Below, one piece after another: positions 24,973 through 33,540 of a DNA stretch of 64,000 bases. The stretch lies in assembly GCA_036273735.1 (NCBI GenBank), contig DASUHA010000114.1, positions 53,023 through 117,022 of the forward strand. The letters run 5' to 3'. Made by a program: the position numbers and the translations under genes. The DNA is from 13-2-20CM-66-19 sp036273735 (GTDB taxonomy: Bacteria; Pseudomonadota; Gammaproteobacteria; Steroidobacterales; Steroidobacteraceae). The first letter of the stretch is position 1; every line of letters begins with the position of its first letter. A model generated the notes under the pieces. It saw only the letters and a list, made by a program, of their open reading frames with translations. It was not told the origin of the DNA and did not search any database.

Positions 24973-26193
24973 TCAGGCCTCCGGCCCACCTCGCCTCACC
25001 ACGCGCACCGGCGCACCCGCGACCAGCGAGTCGGGTGGACTCAGGATGACCTGATCGTCGGCCGACAGCCCGGAGACGATCTCGATCTGCGAGCCGTAGT
25101 CGCGTCCGATCGTCACCGACTTCAGCACCACACGATCGTGCGCATCGACCGTCGCGACGTGCAGCCCGTCCCCGCGAAAGAGCAGCACGTTGGCCGGCAA
25201 CAGGAACGCATGGGCCGCATGAGTGGGCGGCAGATGAAAATGAACCTCGGCATAGCCGCCCGACAGCAGCTCGCCCTTGCTGTTGTCCACCAGAAGCTCG
25301 ACCATCAGCGTACGCGTCGCCGGGTCGATCGCGCGGGCGGTCGCAGCCACTGATGCGTCATAGGCCGAAGCGGGCCTATCCGGCAGGCGCAGGTCCGCTT
25401 TCAATCCCGGCTGCATGGCTGCAGCGTCTTCCTGGGGTACGCGCACATAGAGACGCAACCGCCTCATGTCCGCGATGCGAAAGAGCGCCGTGCCACTACC
25501 GCTTCCGGCGTTGATCAGCTGTCCGATGTCGGTGTTGCGGGCAGTGATCACTCCGTCGAATGGCGCAATCACATGCTCGAACCCCGAGAGCTCCCGCAAC
25601 CGCAGCATGGCGGCGTGCGCCGCCTGGACCTGCGCATCGCTCGCCTTCGCCGCGCTGATCTTCTCATCCGCGTCCTGTCTGGAGACCAACTCGCTGGTAA
25701 GCAGGCGGCGCCAGCGCTCGGCAGTGACGTCCGCGATCTTCTGGTTGGCTTCGGCCATGGTGAGATTCGCCTGCGCCTGGCGCAGCTGCTGATCCACTTC
25801 GGGCGCCTCGATCTCACCGAGGAGCTGGCCCTGGTGGACTCTCGCGCCGATATCCACGTACCAGTGCCTGAGATATCCGCTGGTGCGCGCGTAAATGGGC
25901 GCCTCGTAGTTGGCCTGGAGATTGCCCGGCAGGACCAGCTCGGTGGCGGAGCCATCAGCGTGGGGCCGGGCGGTCGCCACCGCCAGAACCTGATCGGACT
26001 CGGTCTGCAGACTCAGCGCGGCATCAGCCCGGTGGCGCGCATGCACGACCCACGCAACGGCGGCGAGCGCGACGACCGAGGCGATGCCCCCCATGCGAAG
26101 CCACGCTCGCGAGGCCCCGTGTGCGTCCGTTGGGACGAGGGGGCCGTGTGATTCATCTTGGGGCATTACGGGTTGGTCCATTGGCTGACTCAC
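24973..26193 (-). CDS. RND efflux periplasmic adaptor (HlyD/MFP family)
   Basis: A 406-residue membrane-fusion protein with one N-terminal membrane anchor (MGGIASVVALAAVAWVVHA). The lipoyl/barrel-sandwich half GNLQANYEAPIYARTSGYLRHWYVDIGARVHQGQLLGEIEAPEVDQQL is followed by an alpha-hairpin (LRQAQANLTMAEANQKIADVTAERW), then the returning lipoyl half FDGVITARNTDIGQLINAG and beta-barrel domains. It would link the inner-membrane pump to an outer-membrane channel, which is not encoded in this window. The GTG start overlaps the pump stop by 4 bp (GTGA), indicating coupled translation after the pump gene. Pump-before-adaptor is the reverse of the usual order. Confidence 0.9.
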   Translation of the reverse strand: MSQPMDQPVMPQDESHGPLVPTDAHGASRAWLRMGGIASVVALAAVAWVVHARHRADAALSLQTESDQVLAVATARPHADGSATELVLPGNLQANYEAPIYARTSGYLRHWYVDIGARVHQGQLLGEIEAPEVDQQLRQAQANLTMAEANQKIADVTAERWRRLLTSELVSRQDADEKISAAKASDAQVQAAHAAMLRLRELSGFEHVIAPFDGVITARNTDIGQLINAGSGSGTALFRIADMRRLRLYVRVPQEDAAAMQPGLKADLRLPDRPASAYDASVAATARAIDPATRTLMVELLVDNSKGELLSGGYAEVHFHLPPTHAAHAFLLPANVLLFRGDGLHVATVDAHDRVVLKSVTIGRDYGSQIEIVSGLSADDQVILSPPDSLVAGAPVRVVRRGGPEA

Positions 26194-29100
26194 TTCGTGC
26201 GGCGCTCATATATCGCGGTGAACACGGCCGGGACGAACACGAGCGTTGCGATCGTCGCGAGCAGCAGACCACCGATGACCGCGCGGCCGATCGGAGCGTT
26301 CTGCTCTCCGCCCTCGCCGAGCCCGAGCGCCATCGGCAGCATGCCGATCATCATCGCGAGCGCCGTCATCAACACGGGGCGAAAGCGGGTGAAGCCGGCA
26401 TCGAGCGCCGCCTGTGTCGGGGTGACTCCTGCGGCGAGCCGTTCACGTGCGAAACTCACCACCAGAATGCTGTTCGCCGTGGCGACACCGACCGCCATGA
26501 TGGCACCGGTCAGGGCGGGCACGCTCAGCGTGGTGCCCGTTGCCAACAGCAGCCACGCAATTCCAGCCAGTGCCGCCGGAAGCGCCGCGATGATGATGAA
26601 CGGGTCGGTCCACGACTGAAAGTTGACGACCATCAGGAGATAAACCAGGAGCACCGCGCCGATGAGGCCGATGCCGAGGCCGGCATACGACTGCAGCATC
26701 GTCTCGACCTGTCCGCGCATGATGATATGGGTGCCGCGCGGCAGCCTGCCCTTCCACTCCGCGATCCGCGCGCGGATGTCGCGTGCCACCGCGCCGAGAT
26801 CCCTGCCCTGCACTGCCCCGTAGATGTCGATGATCGGCTGCGCGTCGTAATGTGAGATGACCGCCGGGCCGAAGGCGCGACTGACGGTCGCGAGGGCGCC
26901 GAGGATCTGCGACCCGCCCGGCGCATCGACCGGTAGATCCTCGAGGTCCTGCAGAGAGGTCATGAGGTACTGCGGCGCCTGCGCGACGATCGGATAGGAG
27001 ATGCCGTTCTGCGGGTTGAGCCAGAAGGTCGGCGAGACTTGTCCGCTGCCGGAAAGGGTGAGCAGCAGATTGTTCGCAACGTCCGACTGCGTGATGCCGA
27101 GCTGCTCGGCGCGCGTCCGGTCGGTGTGGACTTCGATTTCCGGCCGGTTGAAGAGCTGTCCGATACGGGCGTCGGCGAGCCCGGGCACGTGGCGCAAGGA
27201 ATCCAGGAGCCCGTCGGCGACGTCCCGGTTCCTGGGGCTCGGACCCACCACCTGCACGTCGATGGGAGCCGGGGCCCCGAAGTTGAGGATCTGGCTCACG
27301 ATGTCGGCAGGCAGGAACGCGAAGCTCGTGCCGGGAAACTCCCGCGGCAGCGCGGTGCGAAGCCGCGCCACGTATCCTGCAGTCGGCGCATGATCCGGCG
27401 ACAGGCCGATGAGGATATCCGCATCGCTGCTGCCGACCGTGCCCGAGTTGTTGTAGGTCATGTTGATGCTGGAGACCGGCAAGCCGACGTTGTCGACGAC
27501 GCTTGCAATCTCACCGGCCGGAATCACCTGCCGGAGCGCTGCTTCCACCCGATCGACGAGCGCCGCGGTATCCTCGACCCGCATGCCGGTAGGCCCTCGG
27601 ACATGGAGCTTGATCCGTCCTGCATCGACATCGGGAAAGAAGTTGCGACCGAGCTGCGGATAGATCAGCAATGAGACGGCTGCGCCGAGGAGAAAGATCG
27701 GAATGAACACGGCGCGGCGCCGCAGCACGGCCTCGAGCAGAGCCCGGTACCGGCCGCGGGTGCGCTCGAAGGCGGCCTCGAAGCGCCGTTGCACGCGTTT
27801 GAGCGGACCCGCGTTGGCGGCAGCGGCATGCTCCTCGGCGGCGGTCCGCAGCCAATACTTGGCGAGAGTGAGTACCAGAGTGCGGGAGAGAATGAACGAG
27901 GTGGCCATGGCGAACACCACCGCCTCGCCCATGGGTACGAAGAGGTAGCGCGCAACACCGGAGAGCAGGAACATCGGCACGAATACGATGCAGATCGACA
28001 GCATCGAGACGAACGCCGGCAGAATGATCTGCTGCGCTCCGGCCACGATCGCCGGCTCCACATCACGCCCCTCCTCGAGATAGCGGTTGATGTTCTCGAT
28101 CGTGACGGTGGCGTCATCGACGAGAATGCCGACCGCGAGCGCCAGGCCCCCCAAGGTCATCAGATTGATCGTCTCTCCGAGCGCATCGAGCAGGACGATC
28201 GATGAGATGATCGAGAGCGGGATGGAGATGGTGACGATCAGCGTGCTGCGCCACGTCCCTAGAAAAAGCAGGATCATGAGCGCGGTAAGGGCGGCAGCGA
28301 TGACTGCCTCGATCACGACGCCGCGAACTGCGGCACGTACGAAAACCGACTGATCGCCCGTCGGCGTAATGGACGTGCCTTCAGGCAGGAGCTCGCGCAC
28401 GTAGGGCAGTCGAGCCTTGATCGCATTGACGATGTTCAGGGTGGAGGCCGTGCCGGTCTTCTGGATCGTCATCAGCACCGCACGGCGGCCGTTCACGCGC
28501 ACTATGTTGGTCTGCGGGGGATGACCGTCGTGAACGAACGCGACGTCGCGAAGGTAGGTCACCGTCCCGTCGCGACTGCGAATCGGCAGATCGTTCAGCC
28601 GATCGATGGTGACCGGGCTGGCGTTGAGCTTGACGTCGTACTCCGTGCCTCCGATCTTCTCGGTCCCGGCAGGCACGATCAGATTCTGCGTCGCGATCGC
28701 ATTGAGCACGTCAACGGGCGCGAGGCCCTGCGCCCGCAATGCCGACGGATTGAGGTCGACCTGTATCTGGCGCGTGGCGCCGCCGTAGGGATACGGTATC
28801 GAGGCGCCCGCCACGGTCGCGATCTGCGAGCGGATGACCTGGTTGCCGAAGTCGAAGACCTGCGACTCGGTGAGCCGGTCGCTCGAGAGCGCGAGCTGGA
28901 TGATCGGCACGCTGGACGCGTTGTACTTGATGATCAGGGGTGGCTGAGTGCCCGGCGGCATCTGCTTCAGCGAGAGCTGCGCGAACGCCACGACCTGGGC
29001 CATGGCGAGGTTGATGTCGACGCCGGGCTGGAAAAAGAGCTTGATCACCGTCATTCCGGGATAGCTCTGCGACTCGACGTGCTGCACGTCGTTCACCAGT

Positions 29101-29336
29101 GTCGTCACGTACCGCTCGATCTGTCCGGTAATGCGCCCCGACATCTCATCGGGCGGCATGCCGCTGTACGTGAACGTCACCGCAATGATCGGGATGCGGA
29201 TCTCAGGAAAGATGTCCGTCGGCATGCCCGGCTTGAGCGGCGTGCCCAGAATGACGAGCGCGCCGAGGATCGGCAGCAGCAGCGCGAGGACGATGAAGGT
29301 ATAGGGGCGCCGCAGCGCCACCTTGATGATCCACAT
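26190..29336 (-). CDS. RND efflux pump, inner-membrane subunit (AcrB-like)
   Basis: A 1048-residue resistance-nodulation-division pump. The start MWIIKVALRRPYTFIVLALLLPILGALVILGTPLKPGMPTDIFPEI is standard for the periplasmic-first hydrophobic plan. TM4 is partly visible as VGILVDDATVTIENINRYLEEGRD, where the DD pair is the proton-relay site. The second repeat half carries GIGLIGAVLLVYLLMVVNFQSWTDPFIIIAALP and a conserved GVATANSILVVSFARERLA. Two large periplasmic loops are present. ATG 29336 is used; the longer open frame upstream is unlike the family. The motifs look closest to multidrug rather than heavy-metal pumps, but the substrate is unknown. Confidence 0.92.
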   Translation of the reverse strand: MWIIKVALRRPYTFIVLALLLPILGALVILGTPLKPGMPTDIFPEIRIPIIAVTFTYSGMPPDEMSGRITGQIERYVTTLVNDVQHVESQSYPGMTVIKLFFQPGVDINLAMAQVVAFAQLSLKQMPPGTQPPLIIKYNASSVPIIQLALSSDRLTESQVFDFGNQVIRSQIATVAGASIPYPYGGATRQIQVDLNPSALRAQGLAPVDVLNAIATQNLIVPAGTEKIGGTEYDVKLNASPVTIDRLNDLPIRSRDGTVTYLRDVAFVHDGHPPQTNIVRVNGRRAVLMTIQKTGTASTLNIVNAIKARLPYVRELLPEGTSITPTGDQSVFVRAAVRGVVIEAVIAAALTALMILLFLGTWRSTLIVTISIPLSIISSIVLLDALGETINLMTLGGLALAVGILVDDATVTIENINRYLEEGRDVEPAIVAGAQQIILPAFVSMLSICIVFVPMFLLSGVARYLFVPMGEAVVFAMATSFILSRTLVLTLAKYWLRTAAEEHAAAANAGPLKRVQRRFEAAFERTRGRYRALLEAVLRRRAVFIPIFLLGAAVSLLIYPQLGRNFFPDVDAGRIKLHVRGPTGMRVEDTAALVDRVEAALRQVIPAGEIASVVDNVGLPVSSINMTYNNSGTVGSSDADILIGLSPDHAPTAGYVARLRTALPREFPGTSFAFLPADIVSQILNFGAPAPIDVQVVGPSPRNRDVADGLLDSLRHVPGLADARIGQLFNRPEIEVHTDRTRAEQLGITQSDVANNLLLTLSGSGQVSPTFWLNPQNGISYPIVAQAPQYLMTSLQDLEDLPVDAPGGSQILGALATVSRAFGPAVISHYDAQPIIDIYGAVQGRDLGAVARDIRARIAEWKGRLPRGTHIIMRGQVETMLQSYAGLGIGLIGAVLLVYLLMVVNFQSWTDPFIIIAALPAALAGIAWLLLATGTTLSVPALTGAIMAVGVATANSILVVSFARERLAAGVTPTQAALDAGFTRFRPVLMTALAMMIGMLPMALGLGEGGEQNAPIGRAVIGGLLLATIATLVFVPAVFTAIYERRTK

Positions 29337-29382
29337 GGCTCGACCGGATGCAGGCGGGAAGCGCCGGGGTGCAAGGATCCCG

Positions 29383-29446
29383 ATTATCGATAATTTGCCG
29401 GGCCGCGCCTCTCTCGAAAGAGTGAGCGCGTCGCGACATAATGTCG
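29383..29446. promoter_or_regulatory. Two palindromes upstream of the RND operon
   Basis: ATTATCGATAAT (29383-29394, perfect 12 bp) and CGACATAATGTCG (29434-29446, perfect arms with one central base) lie 47-110 bp before the pump start. Either could be a regulator site; the operon's own GntR protein is the first candidate. Confidence 0.45.
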
Positions 29447-29606
29447 TCCCGCCGCAATTGGCCCGGCTCGGGCCGTACCATGCTAGAGTTCTCATCGAAG
29501 GGACCGCCTGCCCCGGGCAGCGCGGTGAGGATCCACAAAAACAAAGCGCCGCCGGCTCCGCCGCGCGCGCTTGCCGATATAACACCAACACCGGGGATGA
29601 AGACCG

Positions 29607-30053
29607 ATGATCAGAGCAACCACCATCGCCGCTGGCGTTCTGCTCTGCGCCGGCGCGCTTCCTATCGCGCATGCGAGCTGCGGGCCCGTGCCGCAGCCGG
29701 CGTTCGCGATTCCGGACGGCGCCCATGCCAGCAGAGACGAGATGAGCGCCGCGCGGGACAATCTGAGCGACTACAGCGCGCAAGTTGCGGCGTACGCGTC
29801 CTGCCTCGACGCCGAGCAGGCGGATGCCACACGGGCGAGCTACGCCGACGCGCAGCACCTACGCGATAAATATCTTGACCTGAGCAGCACCGTCCTGCTG
29901 AAGCTCGCCTCTGTCGTGAGCTGCTTCAGCCGGCAGGTGGAGGCGTTCAACACGACCGGCGGAGGAACCGACGCAGGTCCGGCGCAATGCTCCGGCACCG
30001 AAGCACGGCGCACCCCGGTCAGCTTTCAGCCAGCAGGACATCGGGCTCACTGA
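29607..30053 (+). CDS. Exported small protein of unknown function
   Basis: A 148-residue protein with a clear Sec signal (MIRATTIAAGVLLCAGALPIAHA, cut before SCGPVP). The mature part begins with a proline-rich segment and IPDGAHASRDEMSAARDNLSDYSAQVAAYASCLDAEQAD, then a helical region ending in SVVSCFSRQVEAFN. The IPDG..AS..EM...R..L..Y...V..Y..CL..E pattern recurs in small uncharacterised periplasmic proteins of proteobacteria; three cysteines in the mature part may form disulfides. The gene lies alone between the RND promoter and the dehydratase pair. A weak GGGGAT precedes the ATG. No function is proposed. Confidence 0.7.
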   Translation: MIRATTIAAGVLLCAGALPIAHASCGPVPQPAFAIPDGAHASRDEMSAARDNLSDYSAQVAAYASCLDAEQADATRASYADAQHLRDKYLDLSSTVLLKLASVVSCFSRQVEAFNTTGGGTDAGPAQCSGTEARRTPVSFQPAGHRAH

Positions 30054-30177
30054 GCCGATCGGCCATGGATGGCCCATCGATCCGAGCAGGCTGCGGGCCT
30101 GCAGGCGCGGCCAGTGCCACCCGCGCGCACGCTCGCGCCATTTTGATTTAAAGTGCGCTCGCCGACGGGTCCAGTCC

Positions 30178-31197
30178 ATGGGAGCGCAGGCCTTGCCAAC
30201 ATCCCTCGTCGAGAGAATCACTCAGGCGCATACGGCGATCCGGCCACGGGTGCCGCGTACGCCCCTCGAGCGCAGTTCCTTGCTCTCGGCCACGCTCGGC
30301 TGCGAGGTTCTGCTCAAGAGCGAGCACCTGCAGCCGACCGGTTCCTTCAAGCTGCGCGGGGCGACCAACAAGATCCGACTCCTCGACGAGGCGGCCCGGC
30401 GGCAGGGCGTGATCACGGCCTCCACGGGCAATCATGGCCAGGCGGTGGCCCACGCGGGTGCATTGGCCGGCGTTCCCGTCACCGTATATGTGACAGCGTC
30501 CGCCTCGCGATCGAAGACCGCGGCCATCCAACAGTTGGGTGCAGAGCTGATCGTCGTTGAAGGACCGCCTCTCGAAGCGGAACTGCAGGCGCGCAGGCGA
30601 GCGAGCGAGACGGGCAAGCCCTACGTGGCGCCATACAACGACCTTGACGTCGTAGCCGGACAGGGGACGGTCGGCATGGAACTGGTCGAACAGGCTCCCC
30701 GCCTCGACGCTGTCTTCATCGCCGTCGGTGGCGGTGGCCTCATCGGCGGAGTCGGCACCGCGCTCAAGGAGCTGCGCCCGCAAACACAGATCGTTGGAGT
30801 CTGGCCGGAGAACTCCCCCTGCATGCTCCGCGCTCTCGAGACGGGTCGCCTCCTGGAAGTGGCGGAAACACCAACTCTCTCGGACGGCACCGCGGGCGCC
30901 ATCGAGCCGGGGTCGATCACCTTTCCGATCTGCCAGACGGTCATAGACGCGACCGTGACCGTCAGCGAGCCGGAGATTGCCGCGGCGATGCGGCACATTG
31001 CGGCAGCGGAGCACTGGATCGTCGAGGGTGCCGCCGGAGTGGCGCTGGCCGGACTCATCAAGACCGCCTCCGCATGGCGCGATCGCACGGTCGCCGTCGT
31101 GCTGTGTGGCCGCAACATTGCCCTGGAGACGTTTCTTGCGGCAGTCGACCCCGGAGCCGGCGCGGCTCCGGATATCCACGGGACGCTACGGCGCTGA
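30178..31197 (+). CDS. PLP-dependent threonine/serine dehydratase family enzyme (EutB-like)
   Basis: A 339-residue fold-type II PLP enzyme. The PLP lysine lies in TGSFKLRGATNK, the substrate loop is TASTGNHGQAVAHAGAL, and the phosphate-binding tetraglycine loop is GGGGLIGGVGTAL. There is no C-terminal ACT domain, so it belongs with catabolic dehydratases or the hydroxyectoine-utilisation EutB group rather than IlvA. The gene is followed after 4 bp by a trans-3-hydroxyproline dehydratase, so the two likely act in one amino-acid or imino-acid degradation route. Candidate substrates are threonine, serine or a hydroxy-amino acid. The ATG is at 30178; a -10-like TTTAAA lies about 30 bp upstream. 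Confidence 0.85.
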   Translation: MGAQALPTSLVERITQAHTAIRPRVPRTPLERSSLLSATLGCEVLLKSEHLQPTGSFKLRGATNKIRLLDEAARRQGVITASTGNHGQAVAHAGALAGVPVTVYVTASASRSKTAAIQQLGAELIVVEGPPLEAELQARRRASETGKPYVAPYNDLDVVAGQGTVGMELVEQAPRLDAVFIAVGGGGLIGGVGTALKELRPQTQIVGVWPENSPCMLRALETGRLLEVAETPTLSDGTAGAIEPGSITFPICQTVIDATVTVSEPEIAAAMRHIAAAEHWIVEGAAGVALAGLIKTASAWRDRTVAVVLCGRNIALETFLAAVDPGAGAAPDIHGTLRR

Positions 31198-31201
31198 GCC
31201 G

Positions 31202-32260
31202 ATGAGGTCCTCCACCTCTCCCAGTCTGCGCGTGATCGATATGCATACGGCCGGCGAGCCGGTGCGGATCGTAGAAAGTGGCTATCCGCCACTGGCCGGC
31301 GCAACGTTGCTCGAGAAGCGTCGCGATGCGCGTGACCGGCTCGATCACCTGCGCCGCAGACTGATGCTCGAGCCCCGTGGACACGGCGGCATGTATGGCG
31401 TGATCCCGACGGCGCCCAGCCATCCTGAGGCCGCTCTGGCCGTGCTGTTCATGCACCAGGAAGGCTACAGCACCATGTGTGGCCATGCGACGATCGCGAT
31501 CGGGCGTTGGCTGCTCGATAGCGGCAGACTGACCACGACTGCCGGCCACGCCAGCTTCGGCCTCGAGACACCGTGTGGCCTGGTCCGCGTCGAGGTAACT
31601 CGAGGCGACGCCGAGGCATCGCCGCTCGTGACCTTCGAGAGCGTGCCTTCATACGCAAGTCATCTCGACCAGAGTCTCGCTGTTCCCGGCCATGGCACGG
31701 TTCGCTTCGACGTCGCCTACGGAGGCGCTTATTACGCAATCCTGCCTGCGTCCCGGCTCGGTCTTCCGCTGATGACGACACCGCTCGAGAAGCTGGTCCA
31801 GGCGGGTATCGCCATCACCAACGCGGCGCGCGCCACGCTGCGGATATCCCATCCCTTCGAGCCCGACCTGGGGTTCCTGTACGGCACCCTGCTGACCGAT
31901 GACGCCGAGCTCGGATCGTCCGCGGGCGTGCCGAGCCACAATCTCTGCATCTTCGGTGAGGGGCAGGTCGACCGCTCGCCGACCGGGAGTGGGGTGACCG
32001 CGCGCTTCGCGCTGGCCGCGGCCCGCGGACGGCTCGAAGTCGGGCAATCGCAGGAGGTGAGGGGACTCTCCGGCCATGGGTTCGTAGGGACACTCGCCAG
32101 CATCGAGCCGTCCTCGAGCGGGCCGGCGGCGCGCGTGAAAGTCGCTGGCCGGGCCTACTATGCCGCGCGCAGCGAAATCGTCGCCGAGGCCGATGATCCT
32201 TTCATGAATGGTTTCGACTTGCCGCGGCACTTTGGCGAGTTGGGTCCCGGCCGGCAGTAA
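31202..32260 (+). CDS. Trans-3-hydroxy-L-proline dehydratase (proline racemase superfamily)
   Basis: A 352-residue protein of the proline racemase superfamily. The first active-site motif is MCGHATIA (Cys present). The second is DRSPTGSGVTA, with Thr where racemases and 4-hydroxyproline epimerases have Cys. In this superfamily the Cys/Thr pair marks trans-3-hydroxy-L-proline dehydratases, which form delta-1-pyrroline-2-carboxylate. The start ATG 31202 is 4 bp after the dehydratase stop; the N-terminus RVIDMHTAGEPVRIV is typical. A reductase for the product is not adjacent, although a ProC-like gene lies at 57.7 kb. The activity is inferred from the motif rule. Confidence 0.87.
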   Translation: MRSSTSPSLRVIDMHTAGEPVRIVESGYPPLAGATLLEKRRDARDRLDHLRRRLMLEPRGHGGMYGVIPTAPSHPEAALAVLFMHQEGYSTMCGHATIAIGRWLLDSGRLTTTAGHASFGLETPCGLVRVEVTRGDAEASPLVTFESVPSYASHLDQSLAVPGHGTVRFDVAYGGAYYAILPASRLGLPLMTTPLEKLVQAGIAITNAARATLRISHPFEPDLGFLYGTLLTDDAELGSSAGVPSHNLCIFGEGQVDRSPTGSGVTARFALAAARGRLEVGQSQEVRGLSGHGFVGTLASIEPSSSGPAARVKVAGRAYYAARSEIVAEADDPFMNGFDLPRHFGELGPGRQ

Positions 32261-32428
32261 GCCTCGTTCGGAGGATGATTAAGGGATTTTAAGAAGGTTT
32301 AACCCCGCAAGCGGACCGTGGCGATCGCGGATACCCCGAAAGGAGTACGTCGGCGGCTCTCGCGCAGGGAATTCAAGCTTCGCGGCGGCATCCCTACACT
32401 GCGCGCGCAACTTGGAAAGGAGAGAATC

Positions 32429-32521
32429 ATGGAAATCGTGGTAGCGCAGATGATCGTGACAGGCGTGTTACTTTTCGCCTTCTCGATCGAAGTCCTGCTC
32501 GGTCACATCCCCTCGAAGTAA
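32429..32521 (+). CDS. 30-residue membrane peptide
   Basis: A short gene encoding MEIVVAQMIVTGVLLFAFSI followed by EVLLGHIPSK: one hydrophobic helix with acidic and basic ends. A strong Shine-Dalgarno (GGAAAGGAG) lies 6-8 nt before the ATG, and a perfect 9-bp hairpin directly follows the stop, so the unit looks like a complete small gene. An upstream in-frame GTG at 32318 would give 67 residues but lacks a binding site. Nothing similar is recognised. It stands between the hydroxyproline operon and prpB, on the opposite strand to prp. Confidence 0.6.
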   Translation: MEIVVAQMIVTGVLLFAFSIEVLLGHIPSK

Positions 32522-32526
32522 CCTCT

Positions 32527-32548
32527 TCCCGCGGCGATTGCCGCGGGA
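32527..32548. terminator. Strong hairpin after the 30-residue peptide gene
   Basis: TCCCGCGGC and GCCGCGGGA form a 9-bp perfect stem with a GATT loop, 5 bp after the peptide stop. It is followed by GGAGCCTTTCC rather than a T-run. It could end transcription from both the peptide gene and the convergent prp operon. Confidence 0.65.
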
Positions 32549-32613
32549 GGAGCCTTTCCTCCGGCAATCGAGCAGTCCCTTGCCGTACCGGGCCCCTCTG
32601 AGACCCGCGCGCG

Positions 32614-33525
32614 CTAAGTGAGGGGCCCCGGGAAACTCTTCACGATCGAAGCATCGAGCGCCTCGTAATCCGAGTAGGCGATCGTCTCGTACAGCTCCTG
32701 CCGGGTCTGCATCTGTCCGATGAGACTGCCCGGTCCGTCCTCGCGCCGGATGGTGGCGTAGAGCTGCTCCTGGGCTTTTGCCGCCACCCGCAGCGCGCTC
32801 ACCGGCCAGATCACCATCCGATAGCCCATCGCTTCGAACTCCGCCGCCGTGAAATACGGCGTGCGGCCGAACTCCGTCATGTTGGCGAGGAGCGGCGCGC
32901 TGACGCGGCGCGCGAACTCGCGGAACATGTCGATGGTGGTGAGCGCCTCCGGGAAGATCGCATCGGCGCCCGCATCGAGGTAGCGCTTGGCGCGGGCCAC
33001 GGCGCCATCGAGCCCTTCGCTGGCGGCGGCATCCGTGCGGGCGATGATATAGAGGTGTCGGCGTGCACGTGCTGCGGCCGCGATCTTGGCCGCCATGTCC
33101 TCGGGGGCCGCGAGCTTCTTGTCGTTCAGATGGCCACATTTCTTCGGCAGCAGCTGATCTTCGATGTGCACCGCCGCGGCGCCTGCGTCCTCGAAGGCGC
33201 GCACCATGTGCATGACATTGAGAGCTTCACCGTAGCCCGTGTCACCGTCCACCAGCAGCGGGAGGCCCGAAGCGCGGCTCACCTGGCGGATGAAGAAACA
33301 CATGTCCTCGACCGTGATGATGCCGAGATCCGGAAGGCCCATCGAGGCGCTGACCGCAGCACCCGAGAGGTACAGCGCCTCGAACCCCTGGCGCTTCGCC
33401 TGCAGCGAGGCGAGGCCATTGTATGCGCCCGGCAGCCGCAGGATCCCGCCACGCCGGACGAGCTGCGCGAAGCGCTCACCCGCCGGCTGTGCCGGTAAGC
33501 CCTGCGCGACGAGATAGATGCTCAT
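32614..33525 (-). CDS. prpB: Methylisocitrate lyase
   Basis: A 303-residue enzyme of the isocitrate lyase/PEP mutase superfamily. It cleaves 2-methylisocitrate to pyruvate and succinate, the last step of the methylcitrate cycle for propionate. The active-site loop LPKKCGHLNDKKL contains the catalytic KKCGH, and the Mg site segment reads LLVDGDTGYGEALNV with ARTDAAASEGLDGA downstream. The C-terminal YEALDASIVKSF is typical of PrpB. It is the third gene of the prp operon, 15 bp after prpD. Confidence 0.95.
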   Translation of the reverse strand: MSIYLVAQGLPAQPAGERFAQLVRRGGILRLPGAYNGLASLQAKRQGFEALYLSGAAVSASMGLPDLGIITVEDMCFFIRQVSRASGLPLLVDGDTGYGEALNVMHMVRAFEDAGAAAVHIEDQLLPKKCGHLNDKKLAAPEDMAAKIAAAARARRHLYIIARTDAAASEGLDGAVARAKRYLDAGADAIFPEALTTIDMFREFARRVSAPLLANMTEFGRTPYFTAAEFEAMGYRMVIWPVSALRVAAKAQEQLYATIRREDGPGSLIGQMQTRQELYETIAYSDYEALDASIVKSFPGPLT

Positions 33526-33540
33526 GGCGAAGTTAGCGAC

